DNA of 64,000 nucleotides from an uncultured Pseudomonadota bacterium (lineage in GTDB: Bacteria; Pseudomonadota; Gammaproteobacteria; Burkholderiales; Methylophilaceae), in NCBI GenBank assembly GCA_903838125.1, contig CAILXF010000024.1, positions 25,086-89,085 on the forward strand. The letters are read 5' to 3'. The notes under the pieces are model-generated. The model had not been told where the DNA came from. It saw nothing but the letters and a program-made list of their open reading frames with translations, and ran no database searches. This document shows positions 11,100 to 20,284 of the stretch, piece after piece. The number at the start of each line of letters is the position of its first letter. Position 1 is the stretch's first letter. The position numbers and the translations under genes are program-made.

Positions 11100-11987
11100 A
11101 TGTATAAAGTATTAGACGATTTTGTAGGCAATACTCCACTGGTGAAATTGCAACGTATGGCGGGCGAGACCAGCAATACTATTTTGCTTAAGTTAGAAGG
11201 AAATAATCCTGCAGGATCGGTCAAAGATAGGCCCGCTTACAGTATGATTACCCGCGCAGAAGCTCGCGGTGATATTAAGCCTGGTGACACCTTGATTGAA
11301 GCTACTAGTGGAAATACAGGCATTGCCTTGGCTATGGTGGCGGCGATGCGCGGTTATAAAATGGTATTAGTCATGCCCGATAACCAAAGCATAGAACGTC
11401 GACAAAGTATGAAGGCCTATGGTGCAGAGCTTGTACTAACGCCGAAAGAGGGCGCTATGGAACTAGCGCGCGATGTGGCGATGAAGCTACAAGCAGAGGG
11501 TGAAGGGATCGTCCTTGATCAGTTTGGCAATAGCGACAACCCGCTGGCGCACTACGAAACCACAGGACCTGAGATTTGGCGTGACACTGGCGGAAAAATT
11601 ACACATTTTGTAGCGAGCATGGGGACCACTGGCACAATTATGGGTGTTTCGCGCTATCTAAAAGAACAGAATCCAAATATACAGATTATTGGCGTGCAGC
11701 CGGAAGATGGTGCACAAATTCCTGGAATACGTAAATGGTCACAGGAATATTTACCTAAGATTTATGATCCCAAGTGCGTCGATAGTTTGATCTATGTAGG
11801 TCAGGCCCAAGCCGAAAAAACCATGCGCCGTTTAGCGACCGAGGAAGGTGTTTTTGCGGGCGTTTCATCTGGCGGTGGGTTGCATGCGGCCTTGCAACTT
11901 TCTAAAACGCTAGAGAACGCGGTGATTGTCTCAATTGTATGCGATCGAGGTGATCGCTATTTGTCCACTGGTGTTTATCCAGCCTAA
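11100..11987 (+). CDS. cysM: CysM, cysteine synthase B
   Basis: 295 residues, PLP-dependent fold type II. GNTPLVKL (10-17) and the PLP lysine in GSVKDRPA (K42) are visible, followed by the substrate loop EATSGNTGIALAM and the phosphate-binding MGTTGTIMG segment. Length and the short C-terminus fit CysM rather than CysK. It makes cysteine from O-acetylserine and sulfide or thiosulfate. It is downstream of dsbB, a plausible thiol-economy pairing, and upstream of the YdbH-like operon by 18 bases. Confidence 0.92.
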   Translation: MYKVLDDFVGNTPLVKLQRMAGETSNTILLKLEGNNPAGSVKDRPAYSMITRAEARGDIKPGDTLIEATSGNTGIALAMVAAMRGYKMVLVMPDNQSIERRQSMKAYGAELVLTPKEGAMELARDVAMKLQAEGEGIVLDQFGNSDNPLAHYETTGPEIWRDTGGKITHFVASMGTTGTIMGVSRYLKEQNPNIQIIGVQPEDGAQIPGIRKWSQEYLPKIYDPKCVDSLIYVGQAQAEKTMRRLATEEGVFAGVSSGGGLHAALQLSKTLENAVIVSIVCDRGDRYLSTGVYPA

Positions 11988-12005
11988 ATTAAGCTACGGT
12001 TGAAC

Positions 12006-13841
12006 ATGACCATTTCATACTCAATCAAACTTATCCTAACTGACATTAAGCGTTTTTTGGTGGTTAGTGCACTGTTTTTTTGTGCGCTTTTGCAGAGCTC
12101 TGCAGCAAATGCGATCAGCGAGATTTCAATAAGCGCGGAGCGTATAGAGCACGCGCAAGGTGCGACAAAAAATACAACCTTAAACTTAGATCTGCGTGAT
12201 GCGCTCCCTAAACTTAGCTTACGCTCTGGATTTAAAGCTAAATCGTCACCCGACTGGTTTCAACTTAAATTCAATTGTTCGCTGGCATCCAACCTAGGCA
12301 GCGGTCGATGTTCTGAGGGCCTCATCAAAAGTACACATCTTGAGGTGCCCTTTAGTTTTGAACTTGATCGGTTAAGTCTTAACGGGAAACCTGATATCAG
12401 CGCAACCTTAACTTTAAACAATGCCAACTATAGCGATGAAGCAGGCTTGCATGCCACAGAAAAATTCAACGGAAAATTTAAACTTGCGTTGCAGTCAATG
12501 GCGAGGGGTTGGGCTTGGCAAAGCCAAGTAGATTGGTTGTCAGGGGAAGTGTTTTGGCAGCCATTTTATGTGGCCGAAGGCGGGCACCAACTTCAGGCCA
12601 GTGGAACGCTAAATGATATTTTGCTTAATATTGATGTGGCTAGGCTACAAGTTAAGAATGTGGGCGGCTTAGATGTTAGTGGCCAACTTAGGTTGAGTGA
12701 CTACCAATTATTAAGCTTAAATGGCAGTGCCCCTAGCCTAGATTTGGCCGCGGCTTATCCTTTATTATTAAAACCAATGTTAGAAAAGTCGGCACTGTCT
12801 AATATAGAAGTAGGTGGCAAGGCAGCGCTTCAATTTTCTATAAAAAATGCTGAACTAAAGTCTTTTGAGTTGGACTTGCATCACATCGATGTTGCTGACA
12901 TCAACCAGAAGTTTGCCTTTTATAATATCAATGCCAGCCTACCTTGGAGTTATGACGAACCTAAAGAGATTATGTTTAGTTTTGATAGTGGTGAGCTACT
13001 GAATTTACCCTTAGCTAAAACCAATATAGTGGCGACGGTTAATCGGTTTTCCCTTACCTCAAATAATATCCGCTTACCCATATTGGATGGCGCCCTGAGT
13101 TTGTCAGATGTTTCAGCCGCGCGCATTGCCAATCAGTGGTATTGGCATCTACGTGCAAAGCTTGAGCCCATTTCTATGGCAGACTTCAGTTCCAGACTTA
13201 GTTTGCCTCGTATGGACGGTACAGCGTCAGCCGAGATTCCTTTAGTTACCTATGCTGGAGGCAGGCTTACTACCGATGGCAGCCTGCAGCTTAAGGTGTT
13301 TAATGGTGCTGCTACCGTAAGTCAATTAGTGATGCAAAATCCACTAGGAACTACCCCCAAACTTAATGCTGATATTGCTTTACGTAATTTGGATTTAGGG
13401 GCATTAACACGGACATTCTCATTCGGTGCTATTGAAGGCAAGTTGGATGGAGACATTAAGCAGTTGGAGTTGCAAAACTGGAAACCAGTCAAGTTTGATG
13501 CTGTCATACAAAGTAGTGCCGGACGCTACCCGAGAAAAATCTCACAACGCGCAGTGGAAAATATATCTTCACTTGGTGGTGCTGGTGCTGCCGTTGCCAT
13601 ACAGCGCAGTTTTTTACACTTTTTTGAGCAGTTTAATTATCAGGCTATTGGCTTGAGTTGCAAGTTGCGTAATGATGTTTGTACGATGGGTGGCATTGCG
13701 TCAACGCCGGGCGGCTATGTGATTGTCAAAGGTAGTGGCATTCCTGCCATAACAGTGATGGGGTACAATCAAACTGTAGCTTGGACTGATCTGTTGGCAC
13801 GCATTAAGCGTGTCACCACTGGTAATACGATTATTAAGTAA
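12006..13841 (+). CDS. YdbH-like intermembrane (AsmA-like) transport protein
   Basis: About 611 residues from the ATG at 12006 (a TTG two codons earlier is less likely). A hydrophobic segment at about residues 16-36 ends in SSAANA, consistent with a signal peptide or N-terminal anchor. The rest is beta-rich, with long stretches of alternating hydrophobic residues and no enzyme motifs, as in AsmA-like bridge proteins. The C-terminal part (VENISSLGG, then FNYQAIGLSCKLRN) resembles the conserved end of the YdbH family as I recall it. In E. coli YdbH acts with lipoprotein YnbE and periplasmic YdbL to form an intermembrane bridge for phospholipid transport. The next two genes here have those sizes and types. 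It is shorter than E. coli YdbH (about 880). Confidence 0.65.
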   Translation: MTISYSIKLILTDIKRFLVVSALFFCALLQSSAANAISEISISAERIEHAQGATKNTTLNLDLRDALPKLSLRSGFKAKSSPDWFQLKFNCSLASNLGSGRCSEGLIKSTHLEVPFSFELDRLSLNGKPDISATLTLNNANYSDEAGLHATEKFNGKFKLALQSMARGWAWQSQVDWLSGEVFWQPFYVAEGGHQLQASGTLNDILLNIDVARLQVKNVGGLDVSGQLRLSDYQLLSLNGSAPSLDLAAAYPLLLKPMLEKSALSNIEVGGKAALQFSIKNAELKSFELDLHHIDVADINQKFAFYNINASLPWSYDEPKEIMFSFDSGELLNLPLAKTNIVATVNRFSLTSNNIRLPILDGALSLSDVSAARIANQWYWHLRAKLEPISMADFSSRLSLPRMDGTASAEIPLVTYAGGRLTTDGSLQLKVFNGAATVSQLVMQNPLGTTPKLNADIALRNLDLGALTRTFSFGAIEGKLDGDIKQLELQNWKPVKFDAVIQSSAGRYPRKISQRAVENISSLGGAGAAVAIQRSFLHFFEQFNYQAIGLSCKLRNDVCTMGGIASTPGGYVIVKGSGIPAITVMGYNQTVAWTDLLARIKRVTTGNTIIK

Positions 13842-13861
13842 CCGCGAAATAAGGAGGTAAC

Positions 13862-14071
13862 ATGAAGTTTAGTTTGAAGTCTAGCGTGAAAAATGGCCTC
13901 GCAGTCATGGCATTAGCATTGGTGCTTCCAGCATGTGTGACCATTAATATTTACTTTCCTGCCGCCGCTGCAGAAAAGGCCGCAGATAAGCTTATCGATG
14001 ACATTTGGCAACTAAAAAATAGTGAAAAGGCGAACCCAGCCGAGCCTGTGCCTGTCAGTCCAGCAAAATAA
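13862..14071 (+). CDS. Small lipoprotein in the YnbE position
   Basis: 69 residues with an excellent ribosome binding site (AAGGAGG at 13851-13857, four bases before the ATG). A signal peptide ends in LVLPAC, lipidating C21. The mature part starts CVTINIYFPAAAAEKAADKL, a short beta strand followed by an amphipathic helix. Outer-membrane YnbE in E. coli has a similar size and an early TIN-type strand that stacks on the end of YdbH. It lies between the YdbH-like and YdbL-like genes with spacings of 20 and 10 bases, so this is one operon. Assignment rests mainly on position and architecture. Confidence 0.7.
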   Translation: MKFSLKSSVKNGLAVMALALVLPACVTINIYFPAAAAEKAADKLIDDIWQLKNSEKANPAEPVPVSPAK

Positions 14072-14081
14072 GGAGCACCAC

Positions 14082-14498
14082 ATGAAAAAGATTTTATTTG
14101 GATTATTAGTGATTGCTGGTTTATTGAGCAATCAATTAGCGCTAGCCGCTGCTGATTTAGAACTCAATACCCCCGCCATCTCTGCGCTTAAAGGCAGTAT
14201 GCAGCAACGCCATGGTCAGTTAGCAGGCTTTTACGCTAGTGGAGCTGTTGGTTTGACTCGCGATGGTTTAATTGCTGTCAAAGAAGCTAGTGCTGTAGCA
14301 TTAAAAGACAGGCAAAGTCTGAACTCACTTGTCGCGTCAGAAAACAATGATAGAAATGCTTTGTATAAAGAAATTGCTATTGCCAATGGCCACGCTGAAT
14401 GGGAAGCGGAAATTCGTAGTACCTTTGCACAGCGCTGGGTGCAAAAAGCGCAAAGTGGTTGGTGGTATCAAGATGCTAATGGTTGGGCTAAACGCTAA
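14082..14498 (+). CDS. YdbL-like periplasmic protein (DUF1318)
   Basis: 138 residues from the ATG at 14082, which has AGGAG at 14071-14075 directly after the stop of the preceding lipoprotein gene. A cleavable signal peptide (MKKILFGLLVIAGLLSNQ, then LALAAAD) directs it to the periplasm. The body GAVGLTRDGLIAVKEAS, then YKEIAIANGH and the C-terminal QKAQSGWWYQDANGWAKR match the DUF1318/YdbL pattern (E. coli YdbL ends GEYVRGINGLWLRK). YdbL is reported to modulate the YdbH-YnbE bridge. It completes a three-gene ydbH-ynbE-ydbL-like operon. Confidence 0.78.
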   Translation: MKKILFGLLVIAGLLSNQLALAAADLELNTPAISALKGSMQQRHGQLAGFYASGAVGLTRDGLIAVKEASAVALKDRQSLNSLVASENNDRNALYKEIAIANGHAEWEAEIRSTFAQRWVQKAQSGWWYQDANGWAKR

Positions 14499-14560
14499 AC
14501 TCACATTAACCCCCGATACAGTATTTACCTTGCCAAGTTTAGATTCTTAAAGCCCACGAT

Positions 14561-15349
14561 ATGATCCCGACTTTAGTATTTGATATAGAGACCATCCCTG
14601 ATACTGATGGTCTGCGGATTTTGTATGATTTGCCCGCAGCTATCTCAGATGATGATGTGGCTAATATTGCGCTACATAAACGCCGTCAGCAAAATGGCAG
14701 TGAGTTTTTGCCCTTGCATCAGCACAGTATTTGCGCCATCTCTTGTGCACTTCGTGAAGGTAACAGCTTTAAAGTATGGACGCTAGGCGATGCGAAATCA
14801 ACTGAAGCGGAGATTATTCAGCGCTTTTTTGATGTGATTGATAAGTATACTCCGCAGATTATCTCTTGGAATGGCAGCGGTTTTGATTTACCAGTGTTGC
14901 ATTATCGTGGACTGACACACGGCATTAATGCTGGCCGTTACTGGGACTTGGGTGAGGATGATAAAGAGTTTAAGTGGAATAATTATATAAGCCGTTACCA
15001 CACCCGCCATTTGGATCTAATGGACATTTTGGCGATGTTTAATTCCCGCGCCAATGCGCCTTTAGATGATTTAGCCAAGCTTTGCGGATTCCCTGGAAAA
15101 TTAGGCATGGACGGTAGCAAAGTGTGGGATGCGTATAAGGCAGGGAAGTTAGAAGAAATACGCAATTACTGTGAAACGGATGTCGCGAATACGCATTTGA
15201 TTTTTTTACGCTTTAAGTTAATGCGTGGACAGTTAAGTCAAAATGCCTATGATGCTGAAGTGGCGCTAGTGCGAGAAACCTTGACTGGGTATACCAAAAC
15301 TAATCCTGAACTTCCGCACTGGCCAGACTTTTTGGCAGCTTGGAAGTAA
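14561..15349 (+). CDS. PolB-type 3'-5' exonuclease domain protein
   Basis: 262 residues. The opening LVFDIETIP (5-13) gives Exo I acidic residues D8/E10, ISWNGSGFDLPVLHYRG near 105-121 gives Exo II, and YCETDVANTHLI near 207-218 gives Exo III. This is the DEDD pattern of the stand-alone exonuclease related to the proofreading domain of family B polymerases. No polymerase domain follows. Likely a 3'-5' exonuclease on DNA or RNA in the cytoplasm; the physiological role is not known to me. No strong Shine-Dalgarno is visible. Confidence 0.8.
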   Translation: MIPTLVFDIETIPDTDGLRILYDLPAAISDDDVANIALHKRRQQNGSEFLPLHQHSICAISCALREGNSFKVWTLGDAKSTEAEIIQRFFDVIDKYTPQIISWNGSGFDLPVLHYRGLTHGINAGRYWDLGEDDKEFKWNNYISRYHTRHLDLMDILAMFNSRANAPLDDLAKLCGFPGKLGMDGSKVWDAYKAGKLEEIRNYCETDVANTHLIFLRFKLMRGQLSQNAYDAEVALVRETLTGYTKTNPELPHWPDFLAAWK

Positions 15350-15451
15350 CCATAGGATAAGTCGATTGAGGGCTTGTTAACGTTGGTTTAGCAATACCTG
15401 GCACTCAAAATGCGTTAAAATCCCACCCTTACTGCAAACAGGTTTTAGCTC

Positions 15452-16816
15452 ATGGCACGCCGCTCTAGAAATCGTAATTTACCTCCACCAATACCCGAAA
15501 CAAAACATGCGTTTATTGAGTCGCTAGACCAAGAAGGCCGTGGCGTTGCGCATCTTGATGGTAAAACCATATTTATTGATGGCGCCTTGCCTAATGAGCA
15601 GGTGACGTTTCAATCGCACCGCATCAAGCCCAGCTACGAAGTGGCTAATGTGGTTGAAGTATTAAAACAATCCAACCTAAGAGTCACCCCAAAGTGCCCG
15701 CACTATGGGTTATGCGGCGGTTGCAAGTTACAGCATTTGGAGTTTACTGGACAAGTAGCAGCCAAGCAGCGCTTGCTAGAAAATGATTTATGGCACATTG
15801 GCAAAGTAAAGCCAGACAATATGTTGCCGCCCTTATATGGGCCAGCATGGGGTTATCGACACAAAGCGCGTTTAAGTGTGCGCTTTGTTGAAAAGAAAGA
15901 GCGCGTACTTGTCGGTTTTAATGAAAAAGCCACCCGCTATGTTGCTGTGATGGATAGTTGTGAGGTATTGACAACTGAAGTTTCAGCCTTGATCGCCCCT
16001 TTGCAAATATTGATTTTAGGTTTAAGTTTGCGTGAACAAATTCCGCAAATTGAACTTGCGGTAGGCGAGCCTGTAGACAATAAGCCGGTGATTGTGCTGA
16101 TTTTCCGCATTATGGCTGCACTGACTACTGAAGATGAAGTGCAGCTGAAAGCCTTTGCTGATGCACATGCGGTGCAAGTGTGGACGCAGACCAAAGGCCC
16201 CGATACGATTAAGCCATTTTATCCGCTCGATGCGCCACAGTTGAGTTATAGCTTGCCTGAATTTAATCTGCGCTACCCGTTTAAACCCAACGAATTTACA
16301 CAGGTTAATCCTCAAATTAACCAAGTAATGATACGCCGCGCCATGCAATTATTAGCGCCACAAGCGGGTGAAAAAATTGCTGATTTCTTTTGCGGTATTG
16401 GTAACTTCACCTTACCCATCGCGCGAAGTGGTGCAGAGGTATTGGGCTTAGAAGGATTAGCTAATTTGGTTGAGCGTGCCAACGAAAGCGCTGCGCTTAA
16501 TGGCATCACTAATACCCAGTTTGGGGTGTCCGATTTATTTAAAATGACACCGCAAGCACTCACCGAATTAGGCCGTTTTGATAAATGGCTCATTGACCCG
16601 CCACGTGACGGCGCGTTTGAATTAATTAAAGCATTGGATGAAACCAATAGCCCGCAACGGATTGTCTACGTCTCCTGTAGCCCAGCAACCTTAGCACGAG
16701 ACGCTGGTGTGTTAGTGAATGAAAAAGGCTACCGCTTAAAAGCGGCTGGTGTGATTAATATGTTTTCACATACCGCGCATGTGGAATCCATCGCCCTATT
16801 TGAGCGAGAGGCCTAA
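15452..16816 (+). CDS. rlmD: RlmD, 23S rRNA (uracil-1939-C5)-methyltransferase
   Basis: 454 residues (E. coli RlmD 433). An N-terminal TRAM domain (about 15-75) is followed by a 4Fe-4S motif with C82, C88 and C91 ([16 protein letters not shown]). The C-terminal methyltransferase has [12 protein letters not shown] (SAM motif), IDPPRDGA and the catalytic cysteine in [13 protein letters not shown]. It methylates U1939 of 23S rRNA. RlmC and TrmA lack this combination of TRAM and Fe-S cysteines, so RlmD is preferred. Confidence 0.93.
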   Translation: MARRSRNRNLPPPIPETKHAFIESLDQEGRGVAHLDGKTIFIDGALPNEQVTFQSHRIKPSYEVANVVEVLKQSNLRVTPKCPHYGLCGGCKLQHLEFTGQVAAKQRLLENDLWHIGKVKPDNMLPPLYGPAWGYRHKARLSVRFVEKKERVLVGFNEKATRYVAVMDSCEVLTTEVSALIAPLQILILGLSLREQIPQIELAVGEPVDNKPVIVLIFRIMAALTTEDEVQLKAFADAHAVQVWTQTKGPDTIKPFYPLDAPQLSYSLPEFNLRYPFKPNEFTQVNPQINQVMIRRAMQLLAPQAGEKIADFFCGIGNFTLPIARSGAEVLGLEGLANLVERANESAALNGITNTQFGVSDLFKMTPQALTELGRFDKWLIDPPRDGAFELIKALDETNSPQRIVYVSCSPATLARDAGVLVNEKGYRLKAAGVINMFSHTAHVESIALFEREA

Positions 16817-16879
16817 GTAGACACTTCAATTATATATATGTTGTTATTAAGCAACATAGTGTTTGTTTTAAACAATAGT

Positions 16880-16893
16880 TTGATACAGGTCAA
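16880..16893. promoter_or_regulatory. FNR/ANR box upstream of ompW
   Basis: TTGATACAGGTCAA matches the FNR consensus TTGAT-N4-ATCAA at 9 of 10 positions. It lies about 72 bases before the ompW ATG. ompW is a known FNR target in E. coli. Confidence 0.75.
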
Positions 16894-16965
16894 ATCAACA
16901 TTTTTCAGTAAGCCATAAAATCACTCCATCGAATTTGTTTATTTCCTTATGTGGAGAGTTTGAAA

Positions 16966-17664
16966 ATGAAAAAGTCATTATTAGTATTAGCCGTAGTAGC
17001 AGCTTTTGCCCCAGTATTAGCGCAAGCTGAAGCTGGTGATTTTGTAGTACGTTTGCGCGCTACTCATGTTGCACCTGATGAGAGTAGTTCTTTAGGGGCT
17101 ACGACAAATGCAAATATACCTGGTAATCTAGCAAATACAATTTATGGCAGTCCAACTGCAGAACTCCGAGTTGATAGCAATACAATTCCAGAAATTGACT
17201 TCTCTTACTACTTTACTAAGAACATTGCTGCTGAATTGATTTTGGCTGTTGGAACTCGTCATGACGTTACGGTAACACCCGGTGCTGCTGCAGCTAAAAA
17301 TCTTGGTAGTGTAAATCTCTTGCCACCAACACTTACGGCTCAATGGCACTTTAATCCAGATCAAACTTTTGATCCTTATGTTGGTGCAGGTGTTTCCTAT
17401 GTACGCGCTATGGATAATGGACTTAAGGCAGAAGCAGGGGTTCCTATCCGGATTAGCAGAAATTCTTTTGGCCCAGCCATTCAAGCTGGTTTTGATTACA
17501 ACTTGCCTGGTCGCTGGTTAATTAATATGGATATTAAGAAAATCTGGTTTGATACAAAAGTTGAAGCAGAAGGAACGCTTCTTGGTGCCTCTGGATGGCA
17601 CAAAATTGACCAACTTGGAATAGACCCATGGGTTTTATCAGTGGGCTTCGGTAAAAAGTTCTAA
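16966..17664 (+). CDS. ompW: OmpW-family outer membrane protein
   Basis: 232 residues from the ATG at 16966; GGAGAG at 16953-16958 overlaps an in-frame GTG at 16951 and spaces correctly for the ATG. The signal peptide (MKKSLLVLAVVAAFAPVL, then AQAEA) is cleaved to a mature eight-stranded barrel. The family pattern includes EIDFSYYFTKNIAAELIL, an LPPTLTAQWHF strand, DPYVGAGVSYV and a terminal aromatic residue (GFGKKF) for BAM recognition. OmpW barrels are linked to hydrophobic compound passage and to the anaerobic transition. An FNR box upstream suggests induction at low oxygen. Confidence 0.92.
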   Translation: MKKSLLVLAVVAAFAPVLAQAEAGDFVVRLRATHVAPDESSSLGATTNANIPGNLANTIYGSPTAELRVDSNTIPEIDFSYYFTKNIAAELILAVGTRHDVTVTPGAAAAKNLGSVNLLPPTLTAQWHFNPDQTFDPYVGAGVSYVRAMDNGLKAEAGVPIRISRNSFGPAIQAGFDYNLPGRWLINMDIKKIWFDTKVEAEGTLLGASGWHKIDQLGIDPWVLSVGFGKKF

Positions 17665-17700
17665 GTCAGTTTTAATTAAAGAAATCTCCAGTTCCACCTT

Positions 17701-17732
17701 AGCCCTTACCTTGATGGTAGGGGCTTTTTTTA
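17701..17732 (+). terminator. Intrinsic terminator of ompW
   Basis: Stem AGCCCTTACC (17701-17710) pairs with GGTAGGGGCT (17716-17725) with one G-T wobble, loop of five, then a run of seven T. Confidence 0.88.
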
Positions 17733-17843
17733 TGCGGTTTAAGGATGTATTTGTATTGCTGTGCGAGGTTTTAATTCAAAATTCAATGAAGCCAAATCAC
17801 GTGACTATCACGCTATCTAATGGCATTACATATGGATTTGTAC

Positions 17844-17869
17844 AAAAAATTTGGAGCCCATGGCCCCAA
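17844..17869 (-). terminator. Probable intrinsic terminator of hemN
   Basis: On the minus strand an 8-bp hairpin with one wobble (17862-17869 with 17851-17858, loop of three) is followed by T6 (17844-17849). It lies just after the hemN stop. Confidence 0.6.
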
Positions 17870-17874
17870 ATGAT

Positions 17875-19302
17875 CTAGATGATTTTTGAGAACCTTGCGC
17901 GATTGCGGTCGGTTTGTAGGTAACGGTCAAACAACATGGCCACGGCACGGACAAAGAACCAGCCCATCTCTGTGACCTGCAGACCAGTGTCTTCTAATAC
18001 GACCATGCCATTGTTTTGAAGCGCCTGAAGTGCCAACAATTCAGTAGCAAAGTAGCTTTTAAAATCTATCATGTAGGCGAGTTCTATTGATTCGTATTGC
18101 AACTGGCCTTGGCACATGATCGCCATAATAACTGCACGGCGTACCAAGTCGTCTCTAGACAATGCTAGGCCTCGCACAACGGGGAAGCGACCTCGATCAA
18201 TATAGTCGTAATACTCTTCTAATGTTTTTGCATTTTGGCTATAAGTCGCACCAACGCGACCAATGGCTGAGACGCCTAGACTGATTAAATCACAGTCTGG
18301 TTGGGTACTATACCCTTGAAAGTTGCGATGCAATCTACCTTGACGTTTGGCGACCGCCAGTGCGTCATCTGGCAAGGCGAAGTGATCCATACCCACGTAA
18401 ACATAACCTGCACCTATAAGGGCTGCCAGTGCATCAGATAGCATGGCAATTTTGGCAGACGCAGCAGGTAATTCATATTCACTGATACGGCGCTGCGGTT
18501 TAAAGCGTTCAGGCAAATGCGCATAGGCATAAAGTGCGATGCGATCTGGACGTAGGTCAACAATCTGTGCCAGCGTACGTGCGAAAGACTCAGGAGTTTG
18601 CTTAGGCAGGCCGTAGATTAAATCTACATTAACTGATTCAAACTGTAATCGGCGTGCAGTTTCAACCAATGAAAATACTTGTTCCGCAGGTTGGATACGA
18701 TGCACTGCTTTTTGCACTTCTTCATCAAAATCTTGGACGCCAAAGCTTAAGCGATTAAAGCCTAAGGCTCTAAGATGGGCGAGACGCTCATCATTCACAG
18801 TACGTGGATCAACCTCAATTGAATACTCACCACCTTCGGCTAATACAAAGTTGCGGCGGATCATGGACATCAGTTCAGATAATTCTGCATCACTAAAAAA
18901 GGTGGGTGAACCACCACCTAAATGCAACTGAGAGATGATTTGTCCAGCACCTAGATGTTGAATATGCATATCAATTTCACGACTAAGGTAGCGCAAGTAT
19001 TCAACGCTACGTTCGTGATGTTTGGTGACAATTTTATTGCAGGCGCAAAAGAAACATAGCGACTCGCAAAATGGAATATGCACATAGATTGACAGTGGTA
19101 AGGCTAAGCCGCCAACACGGCGATTTTCTAAGGCGACTTTATAAGCCTCTTCGGTAAATGCTTCTACAAACCTGTCCGCTGTTGGGTAGGAGGTATAACG
19201 CGGCCCTGAAACATCATACTTCTGTAACATTTCTGCGCTGACGCCAGGCATAATGAAATTTTGGCTTGCTAAAGGTGTTGGTGAAGAGTTATTTGCGTCC
19301 AT
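17875..19302 (-). CDS. hemN: HemN, oxygen-independent coproporphyrinogen III oxidase
   Basis: 475 residues, radical SAM. The cluster motif is IPFCESLCFFCACN with C79, C83 and C86; the extra C88 gives the HemN-type CxxxCxxCxC. SGPRYTSYPTADRF near 32-45 and GGGSPTFFS are further HemN hallmarks, and the C-terminal HemN domain is complete. It decarboxylates coproporphyrinogen III to protoporphyrinogen IX without oxygen, allowing haem synthesis for the cbb3 oxidase under hypoxia. A perfect FNR box lies 53 bases upstream of its start, and fnr is the divergent neighbour. Confidence 0.95.
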   Translation of the reverse strand: MDANNSSPTPLASQNFIMPGVSAEMLQKYDVSGPRYTSYPTADRFVEAFTEEAYKVALENRRVGGLALPLSIYVHIPFCESLCFFCACNKIVTKHHERSVEYLRYLSREIDMHIQHLGAGQIISQLHLGGGSPTFFSDAELSELMSMIRRNFVLAEGGEYSIEVDPRTVNDERLAHLRALGFNRLSFGVQDFDEEVQKAVHRIQPAEQVFSLVETARRLQFESVNVDLIYGLPKQTPESFARTLAQIVDLRPDRIALYAYAHLPERFKPQRRISEYELPAASAKIAMLSDALAALIGAGYVYVGMDHFALPDDALAVAKRQGRLHRNFQGYSTQPDCDLISLGVSAIGRVGATYSQNAKTLEEYYDYIDRGRFPVVRGLALSRDDLVRRAVIMAIMCQGQLQYESIELAYMIDFKSYFATELLALQALQNNGMVVLEDTGLQVTEMGWFFVRAVAMLFDRYLQTDRNRARFSKII

Positions 19303-19337
19303 AATGTTACCCCTGATCTAGGGTATGACTTTGCCAT

Positions 19338-19367
19338 GATTTGAATCATCAAGCTTTGATTCAAATC
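19338..19367. repeat. 30-bp dyad overlapping the hemN/fnr FNR box
   Basis: Perfect 11-bp inverted repeat: GATTTGAATCA (19338-19348) and TGATTCAAATC (19357-19367), with spacer TCAAGCTT. The right arm overlaps the FNR box at 19356-19369. Confidence 0.8.
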
Positions 19368-19369
19368 AA
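19356..19369. promoter_or_regulatory. FNR/ANR box between hemN and fnr
   Basis: TTGATTCAAATCAA, a full match to TTGAT-N4-ATCAA. It is 53 bases from the hemN start and about 131 bases from the fnr start, so it could serve hemN activation and fnr autoregulation. Confidence 0.82.
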
Positions 19370-19500
19370 CATAAGTGAGAGTTAGACCTAGGGATACAAA
19401 AAATGGACGCCATAATAAAAACTAAAAGTGTCATCTGTTTAGGCTAGCTACTATCGCCTTAAAGCTGTATGCTTTAGCCTTAATAAACTCATAGCTCACC

Positions 19501-20232
19501 ATGAATCAACCTACCATTCAAGAAGCGATTAAAGTCGCTTGCTCAAACTGCAACTTACGCGAATTATGCATGCCAGTTGGCTTTGATAGCGAAGATATGC
19601 AGAAGCTAGATGAGGTTGTCGCAACCCGTCGCCGGGTGAAGCAAGGTGATCTTTTATTTGCCAATGGCGAGGAATTTACTTCTTTATTCGCAATTCGCAC
19701 GGGTTTCTTTAAAACCTGTATTTCTAGCGCAGATGGCCGCGAGCAAGTCACGGGCTTTCAGATGGCGGGTGAAATTATTGGGCTAGATGGTATTGTAAGT
19801 GACTTCCATAGTTGCAATGCGATTGCACTTGAAGATGCAGAAGTATGCGTGATGCCGTTTGCCAATATTGAAGACCTGTCACGCGAGTTTCCATTGCTAC
19901 AGCGTCATATGCATAAGGTGATGAGCCGTGAAATTGTGCGTGAGAATGGTGTGATGATGCTATTAGGTAATATGCGCGCTGAAGAGCGCTTAGCGGCTTT
20001 TCTTTTAAACCTAGTACAGCGCCTGCATGCCCGTGGTCTGTCACAAACAGAAATCGTGCTGAGAATGACGCGTGAGGAAATTGGTAGCTACCTGGGTCTC
20101 AAGCTTGAAACAGTGAGTCGTGCTTTTTCAAAATTCAGCGAAGAGGGTATTATCGAAGTGAAGCAACGTTATGTCCGTATTATTGACCCTGAAGCCCTAA
20201 AGAAAATCTTTAATCCACAAACTTACTGTTAA
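19501..20232 (+). CDS. fnr: FNR-family oxygen-sensing transcription regulator (paralogue 1)
   Basis: 243 residues of the CRP/FNR family. The N-terminal cluster CSNCNLRELC gives C14, C17 and C23, and a fourth cysteine sits in AEVCVMPF near residue 118, so all four ligands for an oxygen-labile 4Fe-4S cluster are present. The cyclic-nucleotide-like barrel is followed by helix-turn-helix EEIGSYLGLKLETVSRAFSKF (about 192-212), where E-VSR is the FNR recognition helix reading TTGAT. It is divergent from hemN, with a box in between. A second paralogue lies at 28424-29173. Confidence 0.94.
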   Translation: MNQPTIQEAIKVACSNCNLRELCMPVGFDSEDMQKLDEVVATRRRVKQGDLLFANGEEFTSLFAIRTGFFKTCISSADGREQVTGFQMAGEIIGLDGIVSDFHSCNAIALEDAEVCVMPFANIEDLSREFPLLQRHMHKVMSREIVRENGVMMLLGNMRAEERLAAFLLNLVQRLHARGLSQTEIVLRMTREEIGSYLGLKLETVSRAFSKFSEEGIIEVKQRYVRIIDPEALKKIFNPQTYC

Positions 20233-20284
20233 GCCAATTCCAATGCTGATAGGTCTCAGTGTTAACGCCATTTAAACTTCTAGT

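Noticed and set aside
16022-16348. Long minus-strand frames opposite rlmD
   Set aside because: Shadows of rlmD; the plus-strand product has clear catalytic motifs.
16838-16857. Terminator after rlmD
   Set aside because: A six-base ATGTTG/CAACAT stem without a continuous T-run; too weak to call.
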